From Gracilaria caudata (lineage: Eukaryota > Rhodophyta > Florideophyceae > Gracilariales > Gracilariaceae): a stretch of 64,000 nt of DNA. Shown piece after piece: positions 32,102 to 43,107 of the stretch. The stretch's first letter is position 1; each line of letters begins with the position of its first letter. Below the pieces are notes generated by a model. It worked only from the letters and a program-made list of their open reading frames with translations. It ran no database searches and was not told the origin of the DNA. The DNA lies in NCBI GenBank assembly GCA_030374735.1, contig JASCIV010000042.1, forward strand, positions 387 to 64,386. The letters run 5' to 3'. The translations under genes and the position numbers were made by a program.

Positions 32102-33306
32102 CTACTGTCGCTTTACCTGACCCACATTCCCAAACAGAGAAGCCAAAATCTCATCCACAGGCCCGGCATCCGGCAGCGGTATGGGTGTAAGAAATCCCAC
32201 AAGCTTCTCATGCACATCATACTTGAGCCTCCTTCCCTTCGCACTCATTCCATCCCTCTTCTTCCGCACACGACCTCGTTTTGACAACTGATCCATTCGC
32301 AGACTAGACGCATTACCTTCACCACTCTCTATGATCTCTCGTAGTGTACATCTGTACAACTCAGAGTCATCATAATGAATGCAATGACTGCCAACAGGAA
32401 GCTCCTCCCCTCCAACAAACTCTATCGCTTCCTTAACCTTACGGCTTCGCTCCAAATGCTTCCCGCTTCCGAGCGTGGCCTTTACTTGTGCATTAACAGT
32501 GGTGTCGAATGCCTTGAACCCGCCTTTTGGAACTGCCCCAGTGGCCTCGTTCACCTTTCGACCCCAGTGGTCTAACACGGATGTCCGCCAGTTTGAAAAC
32601 GATTGGAAGCTCTTGTCTTGCCCGGCAGGCCATGTGGCGCTCCACGCGTCATCTGCGTCAGCAAAGAGCGAGTTCAGCGAAGCTTCGGCTTTCGCGATGG
32701 CGCTCTCGGCGTCTGGCGACGACCATCGTTCATCATGCTTTCGTTGTTCGATAGGTGGAAGTTTTCTCGCCAACTCCAGAAGCGGTTGTAGTTTGATGCG
32801 TAGATTTACGATCGAGTCGTAGATGCTCTGTGATGATACACGGCGTGAAAAGAAGTAAACGTTATGCGATTGTTAGATGCACGTTTTTCAATGCCAGATG
32901 TGGGTCGTACGTTGCCAATCGCTGTGCATGATACCTTCAGAGAATGGAGTCAACTTGTCGTTTTCATACACTTTGGAAATCTCAATAGTCTAGCACTGCT
33001 AAAGATGATTATTCATCACAAGTATCATGAAGCATGGTCTGAATGAGGTGGTTTGTCGTGGCTTACCTTTTGTTTGAGAAGAGCTTGGGCGCGTTGCAAT
33101 TGTCTTTGGTGGGCTCTCACAAGCCGCTTCGCAACAGCAGTTTCTTCTTTCTGTAGCTGGGAGGGTTGAGGCGTACCAGCTTGAAAAGTTTGTGGGGAAG
33201 AGGGAGCATGCTGATCATCGGAGGACTGCTCACTCGATTCCGTCTCAGCGGAAGAATCCTGGGAATGATCGGATGGAGACGGGTCCTTTGCACTCAAAAC
33301 TGCCAT
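32102..33306 (-). CDS. BFR2: AATF/Bfr2 (Traube) ribosome-biogenesis protein, two exons
   Basis: Exon 1 is 33306-33067 and exon 2 is 32827-32102, joined across a 239-bp intron (GTAAGC donor, CACAG acceptor, phase 0), giving 321 aa. The junction rebuilds the AATF box: LLKQK joined to SIYDSIVNLRIKLQPLLELA. Exon 2 alone would start at a TTG, so it is not a separate gene. Bfr2/AATF is a nucleolar factor of the small-subunit processome needed for early 18S rRNA maturation. The C-terminal half has GGFKAFDTTVNAQVKATL, the HYDDSELYRCTLREIIE box, and the Traube domain KGRRLKYDVHEKLVGFLTPI. The acidic N-terminus is shorter than in yeast or human, so the start (ATG 33306) could miss an upstream exon. Confidence 0.85.
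32828..33066 (-). other. Intron of the AATF gene
   Basis: 239 bp, GT-AG, phase 0. Donor CAAAAG/GTAAGC at 33066 and acceptor CATCACAG ending at 32828. It restores the family sequence across the join. Confidence 0.85.
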
Positions 33307-33700
33307 CAGGGCCCGTGAGCTCAAGTTTAAGACCAGATCTAACACCCGTGAATGTGGATGTCGGAAAGTCGACGGGAAAAGCGCTTTTAACACGCACCAG
33401 TGTTAGCGTTCGCTACCCTGCCGCCGTCGGGGCTGATCATCAAACCTTGAAGTTCAAGGCTTGAAAAGTGTGTATGGCCTATCCTATACCGCATGGGATG
33501 CCGACGTGTGTACACGACGTATGCTACACGTACACTATACGTGTCACTTGAATAGTTGATTAAATAAATACGATGCATACGTATTAATTTTGCCAATTTG
33601 ATCGTGATCTTGTGCTCCGAATGATCCGCCGCAACGGGAAGTGCCATTCGCCGCTGGGCGACCTTTTCCCGACCGCCTCAGCTTGGCGAGTTCAGGCAAG
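33307..33700. other. Divergent promoter region, AATF / mitochondrial uL10
   Basis: About 390 bases between two start codons. A dense set of ACGT-core palindromic words lies at about 33503-33585 (GTGTACACG, CTACACGTACAC, ATACGTGT, GCATACGTAT). These could be bZIP-type sites serving both genes. Confidence 0.55.
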
Positions 33701-34282
33701 ATGTCGCTTTCCGTTCAGGCCTTGCGTCGAGAGTTTGAAGTCCGAACGTGGTCAAAGATTATCAAAGAAAACCCTTACGTCGCAGTTATCCAGATAACAG
33801 GCGGCCGTGCGTGGGGACGCACTAATATGAAACATAGAATCCTCCAAGAAAGACGCAATTCCCCTCATGTCAACGCGCGATTTGCAGTTCCGAGAGCAGC
33901 CAGAGAGGGCTCCCTCCGCACCCCATATGTAGGACTCTCAGAATTGTTTCGAGGAGGTCCCTGTGCTGTCGTTTATGGGGATCATATTGATGATGTGGTC
34001 TGCGTAGTAAAGAGCGCAACAAAGCAGATCGATGGTGGTGTTCTTATTGGTGGGAAGTTTGGAGAAGGGATTGTCACGGCTCGAACGTGGGAAACCGTTT
34101 TGAGTAGTGAGGGCGAGCTCGCCGAGTGGGCAAAACTCGTTGGTGTTTTAGGAGCAAAACCGGCAGTGCTTAATGTACTGGAGCGTCCAAACCTTGGTCT
34201 GTTTAATACACTCAAGTCTGGTGGTGGTAGCAAATTAGTAAGGGTTTTGGACAACATGCAGTCATCGAACGATACCTCATGA
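33701..34282 (+). CDS. MRPL10: Mitochondrial ribosomal protein uL10-like
   Basis: 193 aa from the ATG at 33701; the upstream extension starts at a GTG. Features typical of bacterial/mitochondrial L10 are WSKIIKENPYVAVIQITGG at the start, FRGGPCAVVYGDHIDDVVCV, GGVLIGGKFGEGIVTARTWE, then a C-terminal helical region (ELAEWAKLVGVLGAKPAVLN) for binding the L7/L12 stalk proteins. uL10 forms the base of the large-subunit stalk that recruits translation GTPases. It lacks the long cytosolic P0 domain, and the family is divergent, so I call it L10-like. A mitochondrial home fits better than plastid because no MAFV-type transit peptide is seen. Confidence 0.7.
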   Translation: MSLSVQALRREFEVRTWSKIIKENPYVAVIQITGGRAWGRTNMKHRILQERRNSPHVNARFAVPRAAREGSLRTPYVGLSELFRGGPCAVVYGDHIDDVVCVVKSATKQIDGGVLIGGKFGEGIVTARTWETVLSSEGELAEWAKLVGVLGAKPAVLNVLERPNLGLFNTLKSGGGSKLVRVLDNMQSSNDTS

Positions 34283-34958
34283 GGATTTCGCAGTCGGCAA
34301 TATTCCCAGGCTTGCCCGCGACGGTGATGTAGCGACCAAATTCACGGTCCCTGGCTCAAAAGAACAGCATAGGCGTCATCCTATGTTGCGCATTCCGCTC
34401 TTGCGTATGACAGTATGGCCACAGGAGGTGGGTTGAGGTCAAACCACTTCCTCGTCATATTTCTTTCTGTCAGTTGACACGGATTGCACCCAGGCGCTCC
34501 AGTATATCTCCTCCGACATCTTTCAAACACGTACCACATCTCGAATTATTTGCCAGTCGCTTGAGCGGGCCACGTATACTGTCCATTCCGAAACACGAGT
34601 TTGTCTTCAGCTCACCGAAAAAACATAAGGATTCTCACGACGCATGCATTATGCGGCTGACAATGGAAACCATCCAATACAAAACTATTCACAATTGAGT
34701 ACTACGTGCTCTTTATGATAACCGAGCTCTTTCACGATGCATGAAACAAGATCAACCTAACTCTTTTTGTCCTTTGTAGATTGTGTCACGACGTTTTCAT
34801 TACTTCATTTCAGTATGTTCCAGAGCGGCTGCCACTTTGTCGTTTCTTCAAACCGTTCTCGTGTTTCTTTTGTCAGACACACCTGCCGATGCGCAATTCT
34901 TGGGCTTGCTGCTCCAATATCGTTACAGAGTATCCGCCTGGACTTCGTACGCTGTCGT
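34283..34958. other. Intergenic region upstream of the GT71 gene
   Basis: About 680 bases with no recognisable gene. An in-frame ATG at 34815 could extend the mannosyltransferase by 48 residues, but I prefer 34959. Confidence 0.45.
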
Positions 34959-36751
34959 ATGTTTAGGACTGCCATGCCTCGTTTTGCGTCTTGTCGGACA
35001 GACTTCATAAGAGTCCGACGTCTTTTGAAAAAGTTAACGACGCGAGTCATCCCGTCACCTGCAACTGAAGCTTCAGCTTTCACGATCTTGTGTTGCATAG
35101 CGTTCTTTCTGGGTAGCGTTTATTTTGCTGCCATTAAGCGTTCATATCATGCTCTCACGACCAGGTCAATTGTTGTACCTGGCCACACGGAGTTTGAAGG
35201 CAAGTACCACTTGTCTTGGATGAAAGGCATCTCTGAGCCAAAGGGTCTAGTCATGTCATGTCCTTTTGGTCCAAGCCATACTCATCACGGAAGTTGGAAG
35301 CCTGCGATGATGATTGACGGAGTTGAGGCCGTTATACATCAACTTCAACGGTTCAATTCTAGCCTCCCCGTCTTTTTAGGTTATTACAATGCTGATGCTC
35401 CTCGTGCCCAAAAATGGTGCCATGAAATGACGCAGAGGATCTCAGGAACTGTCAAAATCATCTGCTTTAAGGTAGGAAAGAATAGCCTGCTACAGGGTGC
35501 TTCTAAGAAACCTTTCTGCATGTTCTGACTTTCAATTGATTCGTTTTCATTCTTGTTTGTATTCAGATCCCTGAACGATATCCAGTAGGTCTGTATGGTT
35601 ATGCAAAGATATATGCGATTGCCCATGCGCCTGTGGAACAAGTACTTTGGTTAGATTGTGATATGTACCCGGTACGGCCATTGGAACCCTTGTTTGAAGA
35701 CGAAGAATTTCGCAAGACCGGTGCAATGTAAGGTTCCCATGCATTCCTACGTGTTGTTTTCCATGGAGTGTACTGACTATGCGTATTGAGAAGAGCAGGT
35801 TCTGGCCGGATTCCAGAGATCACTTTGATGAACTGAAACTTGAGTCAATCCTTTCAGGCGAGAACACTACAAGGCTCTTTCCGTTGAACTCCTGGTGGGT
35901 ACGACAAGGATTTGATTCTGGTATGCTACTCTTGCGAAAGAGTGAATGTGTTGAAGAAATGCGAAGTTTGTGCCAGATTGCACGTGATAAGTCACGAAAG
36001 ACACTTCGTGCTTTGAGTTTGGTGCGTTGATGCTTGGCCTAGCATATCCGTGAATCCGTGCTTCACTGCTAGTTAATTATTTTGCATTCTAACCGTGTTT
36101 GCTCCATTTCCGTCAATGAACGAACGACAGGGCGACAAAGATCTATTTCACATTGTCTGGATGCTACACTGCAAAAACTTCACTCTTGTTCCTTGGATTG
36201 GCGAGTCCGGTCATCTCGAAATCAGTAAGCCACAGATGGCGAGAAGTCGACGTCGTCGACGTCGAGTGAGACGAAGAGAAAACCATTCACCGGATTGGAT
36301 AATGAGTTCTCAGCTGAAATTTGGACGTGATGGGGAAGTATATGCCCTTCACCAACTTCATCGTTACTCTACAGGTGGGAGAGTGAGGCCTAATAACATT
36401 GTCAAGGTAGATCTTCGCGCCATGAGTGGCGAAGACATTCGTTCCATTGTCGAAAGTCAAGCTGTTGTGCCCGTAGTGAGTCCGAAATGGATCAGCGTCG
36501 CTGCGAAAGAAATGGGACGAGCTTGGGGAGAGGACACATCGCAGATCGGGGAAATTGCGAAAACCATATATGAAACCCATGCTGAGCGGATTCGAAAGGA
36601 AAGAGAAACCAGGTTGAAGAGGTACGCAGCACGTGGTAGATACAGCAACCAGGTTTATCGCCGACTATGGGGAAAGCCTGTTCACAGAATGGTCAATTCT
36701 GAGAGTAATGAGAGCTCATTGGTCGTCGATGATCGTCAACATGTAACTTGA
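34959..36751 (+). CDS. GT71 (MNN1/MNN2-type) alpha-mannosyltransferase, four exons
   Basis: Exons 34959-35471, 35567-35727, 35799-36021 and 36131-36751 join through GT-AG introns of 95, 71 and 109 bp into one 505-aa protein. Residues about 30-60 carry one membrane segment (AFTILCCIAFFLGSVYFAAI), making a type II Golgi protein. The catalytic part shows YAKIYAIAHAPVEQVLWLDC ending in the DCD motif (D201-D203), TGAMFWPD built across the second junction, FDSGMLLLRK and GDKDLFHIVWMLHCKNF. These are hallmarks of the fungal MNN1/MNN2 group (alpha-1,2/1,3-mannosyltransferases of N-glycans and cell-wall mannan). The C-terminal 170 residues, highly basic at first (SRRRRRRVRRR), are unlike the family and probably lineage-specific. 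The third donor (GTGCGT) is weak, so exon 3's end is the least certain. Confidence 0.8.
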
Positions 36752-37782
36752 GATCGTCAAACAATTTGCTATGAACTGTTTCATGGTATTGGAATAGCAT
36801 ATTATGCTGACTTTCCCATTTCTGGAACCATGGACAACTTCATGGGAACCCTCACAAAATGAAAGGTACCTTGAGGTTAGACTGCAAGGGGGTCTTCTTC
36901 CGCACCGGTCCTATGTGGTAGAATTCATCGCAAGAAAAGGAACTTCATATAAGACCCAAATCATCGTCTCCGTGTCAACGAAGATTGGTTCATATCGACA
37001 TCTTCTGGGGTGTTTATGTAGAAAAAGGTGTGCGCCTGAACAGCTGCTGAACAGCCGACAAACAATAGTTAGAACGCTACCCTCTGCTCAAAGTGCCCTT
37101 CTCGCAATGCAGGTCCTAAGGTGCAGATACAGGGTAGCATTTATTTAGCAGTCTAACCCTCTATCGTAATTCGAACACTTTTTGGGGTTTCCGGGAATGG
37201 AGTCAGGGCTGCATTAAACTTCCTTTTCTTCTGCCTCTTAAACGATACTTAAACGATACGTCTTGCAGTTGCAGACCAAAGGTTGACTCGAGAATCTCGA
37301 GTCGAGATCTCCTGTTCGCAGTGTTGCCTGTGTCGTTGACGCTCAAGAGCATCACGTTACGAAGTAGATTTGGCTAAGAAAAGGCAGCAAGCAACGTGAC
37401 CCAATTCCTCGTACTGTACATGCGCATGCTCGTCACGAAGAGTGTCACGAAGGAGTTTCACCTTCGTCTCTCTATCTGGAGCAGGCAATCTACGAAGGTA
37501 CGACGGTACTTGCTGCATGCTGCACAAATTTTGATGAAGGCTGCTTTTTGAACAAAACCGAGCTCGCTGACAGCGATGAACGGCTGAGATCTTGAGATCA
37601 ATGGACAAAGAGGGGATAACGTTACCTGTTCGTGCAAGGTACCGTTGTAGTTTTGGGATACATTGGCAAAGCCTTCCATGCTTTTTCCTAACCACGTCAT
37701 TCCTGATTTTAGATCTGGTGTTCGCACTCGCTGGCTCCGGATACATCCTCGAGCTGGAAGCAAATTTATCACTCGGAGCGAA
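36752..37782. other. Intergenic region
   Basis: About 1 kb with no gene I can support. It holds a perfect palindrome at 37285-37303 and an inverted GCTACCCT/AGGGTAGC pair between about 37077 and 37137. Confidence 0.5.
37285..37303. repeat. Perfect short inverted repeat
   Basis: GACTCGAGA, one A, TCTCGAGTC: a 9-base-arm palindrome in non-coding DNA upstream of the peptidase gene. Confidence 0.7.
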
Positions 37783-40194
37783 ATGACCAGAAAACCGATG
37801 GCCGTGAATTCCGGAAAGTCAAACGCAAAGCTTTGGGCCGAGCTCTGCTTGGCAAGCCCTTCGCTGCGTTCAGCCCACCTTATGCGGGAAGATGCCAGTT
37901 CAGTCACCGCTGTGTGGACGCAACGCGACGTTATCGCCAGTCGCAGGCGGTTTTACTCAACGACATATACACGCTCTCAGAATCAGTTCATATCATCCGC
38001 TCCCGTAGAAGTTAGAGATTCATCTGCAGTCAATTCTTACTATTCACCTACGCGCACGAAGCTCGTACGGTTCACATCGAAAGATGAATCAAAAGAAAAA
38101 GAAGGCACCATCATAGCCGAACTTTGGTCTGCTGAGGGTGGCTTGCTCAACGTTTGGGAGATTCCAGACATTGTTCATGGTCCCATATTCACTGATGAAT
38201 GGTTCGGAAGGGTGACCTGGTCTCCGGACGAATCAATGATTGCGTATGTTGCCGATCGTCCAAAGCCTAAGAAAGAAATCCAGAAAGAAAATGATCCGCT
38301 TGTATCCTGGAGGGAACCACTGGCTTTCAAGTTTGGTGAAGATGCGAGAATGCCGTTGGGTGAAGCTTATACATCCCGAAGATCTCCAGCAATGTTCATT
38401 GCAAACGTGCAATCGGGTAAAGTTTGCCTCGCCTCTGATCTTCCTGGTGTTTGTCCAAGCGTCGTGTTTGGCGAACCAGAATGGAGCCCAGATGGAGAAT
38501 GGATCGTTGCCACAATGCGAAGGGGCACATACGCTTCTCAGGACGAAGCATGCGAAAAAGAACATTTGCTTCCATACGATCTTGGAATAAGATATTGTTA
38601 CAATCGATTCTCCGCCATAGTCCTATTTGCTGCTCCGTCAACAATTGATGACGTTGTCGATATGCCCAACTCCATGAAAGTCATCTCCAGCGATACAGAT
38701 TTTGATGATTTCTGCTGCAACTCACCTCGATTTTCGCAAGATAGTCATCAAATTGTGTATATCAGTACACCTCGAGAAGCGGATGCAAAAGAGAAGTGTC
38801 GCATTTCTCCCCACAACGCGACGAAAATACTTCGATGTGTTTCGTTAAAGTCTGGAACCTTTGGGAACCCGTATACCCTCATCGACATCGCTGAAGACCC
38901 AGCTCAGAACGAGTTCCCTGGTTTGTACCTTCATTCCTTGCCAGGAAATCCATGGCTTGATGGTAAGACCCTTGTCTTTAATACTGTCTGGGGTTCTGTT
39001 AACAAAATCCTTTCCGTGAGGTTTGATAAGAGACGTGGGAGCTTTGAACCTCATGAAGAACTAAGTTTCACAGATATGTCGCAACTTGCGGCAGAGGCGT
39101 TATTAGAGGGGAGCGAATTTTCTAGTTCAGAAGAGTATTACGACATATCTCAAGGAAACGTTGAAGTCCTAGACGTTTGGGGTTCCACATTGCTCGTGTC
39201 CGCTAGCAATCCGGCCAATCCCCCTCGACTTTTTCTTCTACAGGTGAACGATTCCCACGGGATAATTAGAGCGGATCTCATCAACACCCATTCTGACTCT
39301 GTGCGAGCGTTAAGAAAGTGTATCCATTCGTTTGCTACATATGACATGGTCGCACAAGATCCGTCAACTCGCGACTCTTATGATAAGTGCGCTCGTCTAT
39401 ACGATAGTTCACGAGATTTACCACATACTCGATTCCAGGTCACAGTTATCACACCCCCTCCCCGAAATGAAGCCACTAAGCTCGTAGTGTTTCCACACGG
39501 TGGACCACATGTGTCTACGTTAAATGGTTATTCTTTGGCGACGATGGCTCTCTTACAATCAGGATATGCAGTGCTGTATGTCAATTACCGTGGCTCTCTG
39601 GGTTTGGGACAAAGATCTTTAGAAAGTCTGCCCGGAAGAATAGGAACTCAAGAAATCAATGAAGTGGTTCAAGCTACGAAATGGGCTATTCGAGAGTATA
39701 GTTTCAACCGCTCTTATTCTGGTTTTGTCGGAGGAAGTCATAGTGGTTTCATTGGTGCGCACACAAGTCTTATACCAAACCTTTTTAGCCGTACCGTACT
39801 AAGAAATCCTGTGGTAGATGTGGCCGGCATGGTAGCTGGCACAGATATACCTGACTGGTGTTTTTGTGAATCCGGATCAAGAGCCACTGAAGGCTTAGTT
39901 CCTGATGAGCGTGCGCGTTCGAAAATGGACAGATGCTCACCAGTGAACTCTGTTGATGAGGCGAACGAAACCGGTCTTCGACCTGGAAGGACTTTGCTGC
40001 AGGTTGGAGGAATGGATAAACGGGTGCCAGCGGGGCAAAGTCTCACTTGGAGGCGGAAAATGAACACCGTCTTTGGGAAGGATACTGTTGTACTCAGATG
40101 GTATGAAAGATGTGGGCATGCAATTGATGAAGTCCCAGAAGGCGATGATGCTTGGGTCTGTGCTCTGGACTTCCTGGCTGGGATGGGAAAATGA
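37783..40194 (+). CDS. APEH: Acylaminoacyl peptidase (S9C prolyl-oligopeptidase family)
   Basis: 803 aa from the ATG at 37783; the upstream frame opens at a TTG, and an ATG at 37678 is possible. It removes N-acylated residues from the ends of peptides and helps clear oxidised proteins. The N-terminal two thirds form the beta-propeller (WSPDESMIAYVADR, EPEWSPDGEWIV, YLHSLPGNPWLDGKTLVFNT). The C-terminal alpha/beta hydrolase shows the oxyanion segment FPHGGPH, VLYVNYRGSLGLGQ, the nucleophile elbow GGSHSGFIG (Ser652), TDIPDWCF, the acid GGMDKRVP (Asp745) and the base CGHAIDEVP (His779). All three catalytic residues are present. The elbow has SHSG where SHGG is usual. No targeting signal, so probably cytosolic. 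Confidence 0.92.
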   Translation: MTRKPMAVNSGKSNAKLWAELCLASPSLRSAHLMREDASSVTAVWTQRDVIASRRRFYSTTYTRSQNQFISSAPVEVRDSSAVNSYYSPTRTKLVRFTSKDESKEKEGTIIAELWSAEGGLLNVWEIPDIVHGPIFTDEWFGRVTWSPDESMIAYVADRPKPKKEIQKENDPLVSWREPLAFKFGEDARMPLGEAYTSRRSPAMFIANVQSGKVCLASDLPGVCPSVVFGEPEWSPDGEWIVATMRRGTYASQDEACEKEHLLPYDLGIRYCYNRFSAIVLFAAPSTIDDVVDMPNSMKVISSDTDFDDFCCNSPRFSQDSHQIVYISTPREADAKEKCRISPHNATKILRCVSLKSGTFGNPYTLIDIAEDPAQNEFPGLYLHSLPGNPWLDGKTLVFNTVWGSVNKILSVRFDKRRGSFEPHEELSFTDMSQLAAEALLEGSEFSSSEEYYDISQGNVEVLDVWGSTLLVSASNPANPPRLFLLQVNDSHGIIRADLINTHSDSVRALRKCIHSFATYDMVAQDPSTRDSYDKCARLYDSSRDLPHTRFQVTVITPPPRNEATKLVVFPHGGPHVSTLNGYSLATMALLQSGYAVLYVNYRGSLGLGQRSLESLPGRIGTQEINEVVQATKWAIREYSFNRSYSGFVGGSHSGFIGAHTSLIPNLFSRTVLRNPVVDVAGMVAGTDIPDWCFCESGSRATEGLVPDERARSKMDRCSPVNSVDEANETGLRPGRTLLQVGGMDKRVPAGQSLTWRRKMNTVFGKDTVVLRWYERCGHAIDEVPEGDDAWVCALDFLAGMGK

Positions 40195-40922
40195 AGCTGG
40201 TACAGTAGTGCATTTTTTTGAAGGACTTCAAAATGGATCTTTCATAACGTAGGTCGAAAACGAAGGACCCCATAGATTCTTACGAAGGTAGCTTGTGTCC
40301 TTCTACAGTACCCTTGTACCTACCACAAGCATGTGCAGATCCTGATCCATTGTTTTGTCCTTTGGAGTACATTGCACTTTCAGAAGTCGTTTCCATCATC
40401 CAGCTCTAAAACTCTGATTGAACAGCAACTCCTATCCTTACAACTCTAGCAACCTTGTGGAACACAAGGATTGCGTAGACATCAAGAGTGAACCAAACAT
40501 TTGCCTAGTTTGAGCATTGTTCCGTCGCGCTTGCCTGGAGAGGACGGCCAACTTGAAGGGAACGATTCTGGACATTGAAAAAGTGGTTACGGTTTCCTTT
40601 TCCTGGCAAACTCTACTAAAGGTATATATGAGTAACGTTACTCTTTCAACAGCAATCAAAATCGCTCTCACCGTTTCGGAAGGAGGAAAAGAAAGTACAA
40701 GGGTAATTGAGGATTTGAGTCAACTCAAAAGCAAGTATGTACTAGTGAAGCAAAACAGAAATTTCTGAAGCTGCATGGAGTTTACATCATTTGAGACGTG
40801 ATCCACCTTTCTGCGTTTAAAGGTACAGAGGTATCCTTATAACCCTTACTGTGCCGTAGTGGCTATTTAGATGATTCCTGTGAATACAGCCAACACCAAC
40901 CAACGGTTCCTATAGGCCTCCG
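40195..40922. other. Intergenic region
   Basis: About 730 bases between the convergent peptidase and BAR-like genes. An 83-codon frame (40517-40768) starts at a TTG and is not supported. No repeats stand out. Confidence 0.5.
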
Positions 40923-41642
40923 TTAGATATCGTTCGTTAGCAACTTCTCTTCGGAGTCAAGAGCCTGCTGCCTCATAGAATCGGTATGCTTCTCAACCAG
41001 GTCAAAATATTTCGATTGTCCCAACCAAAATGCGTGAAGGATTGCTTCAAGGACACCATCGTACCTAGCTCGAACGGATTTTATCCTCTCAGTGATGGCC
41101 TCAACTTTTGACTCGTGAACAGATCGACTGGCTGCCCTCTTGTCCATGTTCCTGTTCATCTTATCTGTCTTCTGATTCTTCTTCGACTGCAACTTTTTAA
41201 CCTTCTCATCGTATCGGACCATCTCGGTATAGCTCGTCTCCACATCACGGAAATCCTTCTCGATATCACGCAATTCACCGATATAGGCTTTCACTTTGCG
41301 AGAAATAGCAACAAATGATACATCGGGACCACTCTCAGTGCCCATTTCAGTGTTCATAACTCTTGTACTGTTCGCTGCTGCGTTTGCAACATTGTAGACG
41401 GAAGAGGAGACATCGCTTTCTTGAGCGATGTGTTCATTGAATTCCCTCTGAACTTTCGACACCTGAACCCATGCAGCTTTCCCAGTTTTTAGGAACTGGA
41501 CGGCCTTTGTCAGAGCAGCTTTCTCTCGTAACAGAGCTTTTTTCTGGAGAACATACGGCGCGGATATGTTTGATTCGATAGTGGTTTCCCTGGTAGTTAG
41601 CTTTGAAAATCTTTTTCTGACCTTGTGAACGGTTTGACACAT
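40923..41642 (-). CDS. BAR-domain-like coiled-coil protein
   Basis: 239 aa, ATG start. The whole chain is helical and charged. The second half reads like the long helices of a BAR domain: MVRYDEKVKKLQSKKNQKTD, then RYDGVLEAILHAFWLGQSKY followed by FDLVEKH. The first part has KKALLREKAALTKAVQFLKTG, and a Ser/Asn-rich link at about 75-110 separates the halves. BAR domains dimerise into curved modules that bind membranes, often in endocytosis; amphiphysin/Rvs161-type proteins have a similar length. The assignment rests on pattern, not on a diagnostic motif, so another coiled-coil membrane protein is possible. Confidence 0.55.
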   Translation of the reverse strand: MCQTVHKVRKRFSKLTTRETTIESNISAPYVLQKKALLREKAALTKAVQFLKTGKAAWVQVSKVQREFNEHIAQESDVSSSVYNVANAAANSTRVMNTEMGTESGPDVSFVAISRKVKAYIGELRDIEKDFRDVETSYTEMVRYDEKVKKLQSKKNQKTDKMNRNMDKRAASRSVHESKVEAITERIKSVRARYDGVLEAILHAFWLGQSKYFDLVEKHTDSMRQQALDSEEKLLTNDI

Positions 41643-43107
41643 ATTTGAAAGACTTCACCACCGGAAAGACAAGAAGCTATCCCTGCTGCTGACTCAGAAA
41701 TGGTTCTTGGTTCTCGAGCACTGGGAAGGAAACTTGGGAAAGCTCGTGAAGTGCAACTTGCGTTATGGCATCTAATTTGTATTCTGTTCGGTTGAGATGA
41801 CGGCTTTCCCTATCAATGAATCATTTTGGCCAGGGCCAAGTTACGAACTCATGTTTTGAAGCTCCCCTACGGTACTACCCAGAACTCTGGGTTGTTTCGT
41901 GGCTTCTGGTCTATGTGCGTTCTCATGATTCCATAAAAAGTATACAAGACTGGGACAGCACCATTCGAGTTATTTCTCAATGCTTATGTCAACTGCAGTA
42001 TACTTCACTGGATGATTGCAAGATGTTGTTTGATTCTAACGACATTGGCCGCAGCAGTCGTCGATAAAGCTGGTGTTCAAATCAATGCGACTTCTCTGCA
42101 TCATTGCACATCGTTACATGGCCCATATGATGTATATGATACATTGCTTGGAGACCAGAGGCCCAATATGTGCAAAATGAAGAACGAAAGACTCTCTGGC
42201 ATGTCCTCGGAGAGCACCTCGCCCATGGTACCCTTTTAACGCTTGTTTCTCTGAGCGGACCAAGTTGCAAGGAGAACACAACCGCTTGGACCTCTATACC
42301 GATGACTGAGACAAGCAAATGTGTCAGCATTGATCATCAGTCATCAGATTTTGCGTAATCGTGAATAAACAAGCCACATGTACCGTCGTACCCGTCATCA
42401 TGGCTGATGATCAGTCGTCATCTCGCAAGAGATCAATATGTCACTACTGTGCAATTCATTTGCGGTAGTACTAATGAATGAATGAATTCTTCCGTTTATC
42501 ACAGTTTTGCGGCGCAAAACAGCGCCCGAGACACTTCTTTATAACACTTCTTTCCCTTTTATGTTTCGCAACTGCAGAACTGGGAACCGTATGTACCGTC
42601 GTAACTTAACGTGACTTCAAAGGTACATTTGGCACCTCTGTAAACGTTTACTCCTTCCTTGCTACAAGCTCCATCTGCACCCAAGAGCAGCACGTCACCG
42701 AAGGAGGGGTAGATATGTCTGCTCTGTGCGTGAGACACTTCTCTTTACGATTTGAATTAGTGCAGAAAAAACAGCATCCCAGTCTTATTTCAAATACTTC
42801 GCACTCTTGATATTATTTAAATTTGAAATTCGAGAGCTTGAGCTGTGTCACAAGCTGAATTGCTTGAGTAGATGACTCGAGCATTCCCGACCACTACTAG
42901 TCTGGTTTACTGGTTTCAAGGTAGAATGCACGAACATCGCGCTTGAAAAGAAGAAGCTTCTATCCTCTCCCTGTTCTTTGCCACTTTTCGGAAAGACTGC
43001 GTTTAACCTCTGCATATAATCAGAAGTACGGCTGTACGCTGTTGCCCAGGGCTGAAGTGAAGTTGGTATTGCTTTTGAAGTTACTCACGAACTACTCATA
43101 GCAGTAC
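41643..43107. other. Intergenic region, divergent BAR-like / CAP-G2
   Basis: 1.46 kb with promoters at both ends. Nothing recognisable as a gene. The phrase TGTACCGTCGTA occurs twice (near 42380 and 42593) and a GAAT microsatellite lies near 42473. Confidence 0.5.

Noticed and set aside
40517..40768. 83-codon plus-strand frame
   Set aside because: TTG start, no motif, no repeats of its kind.
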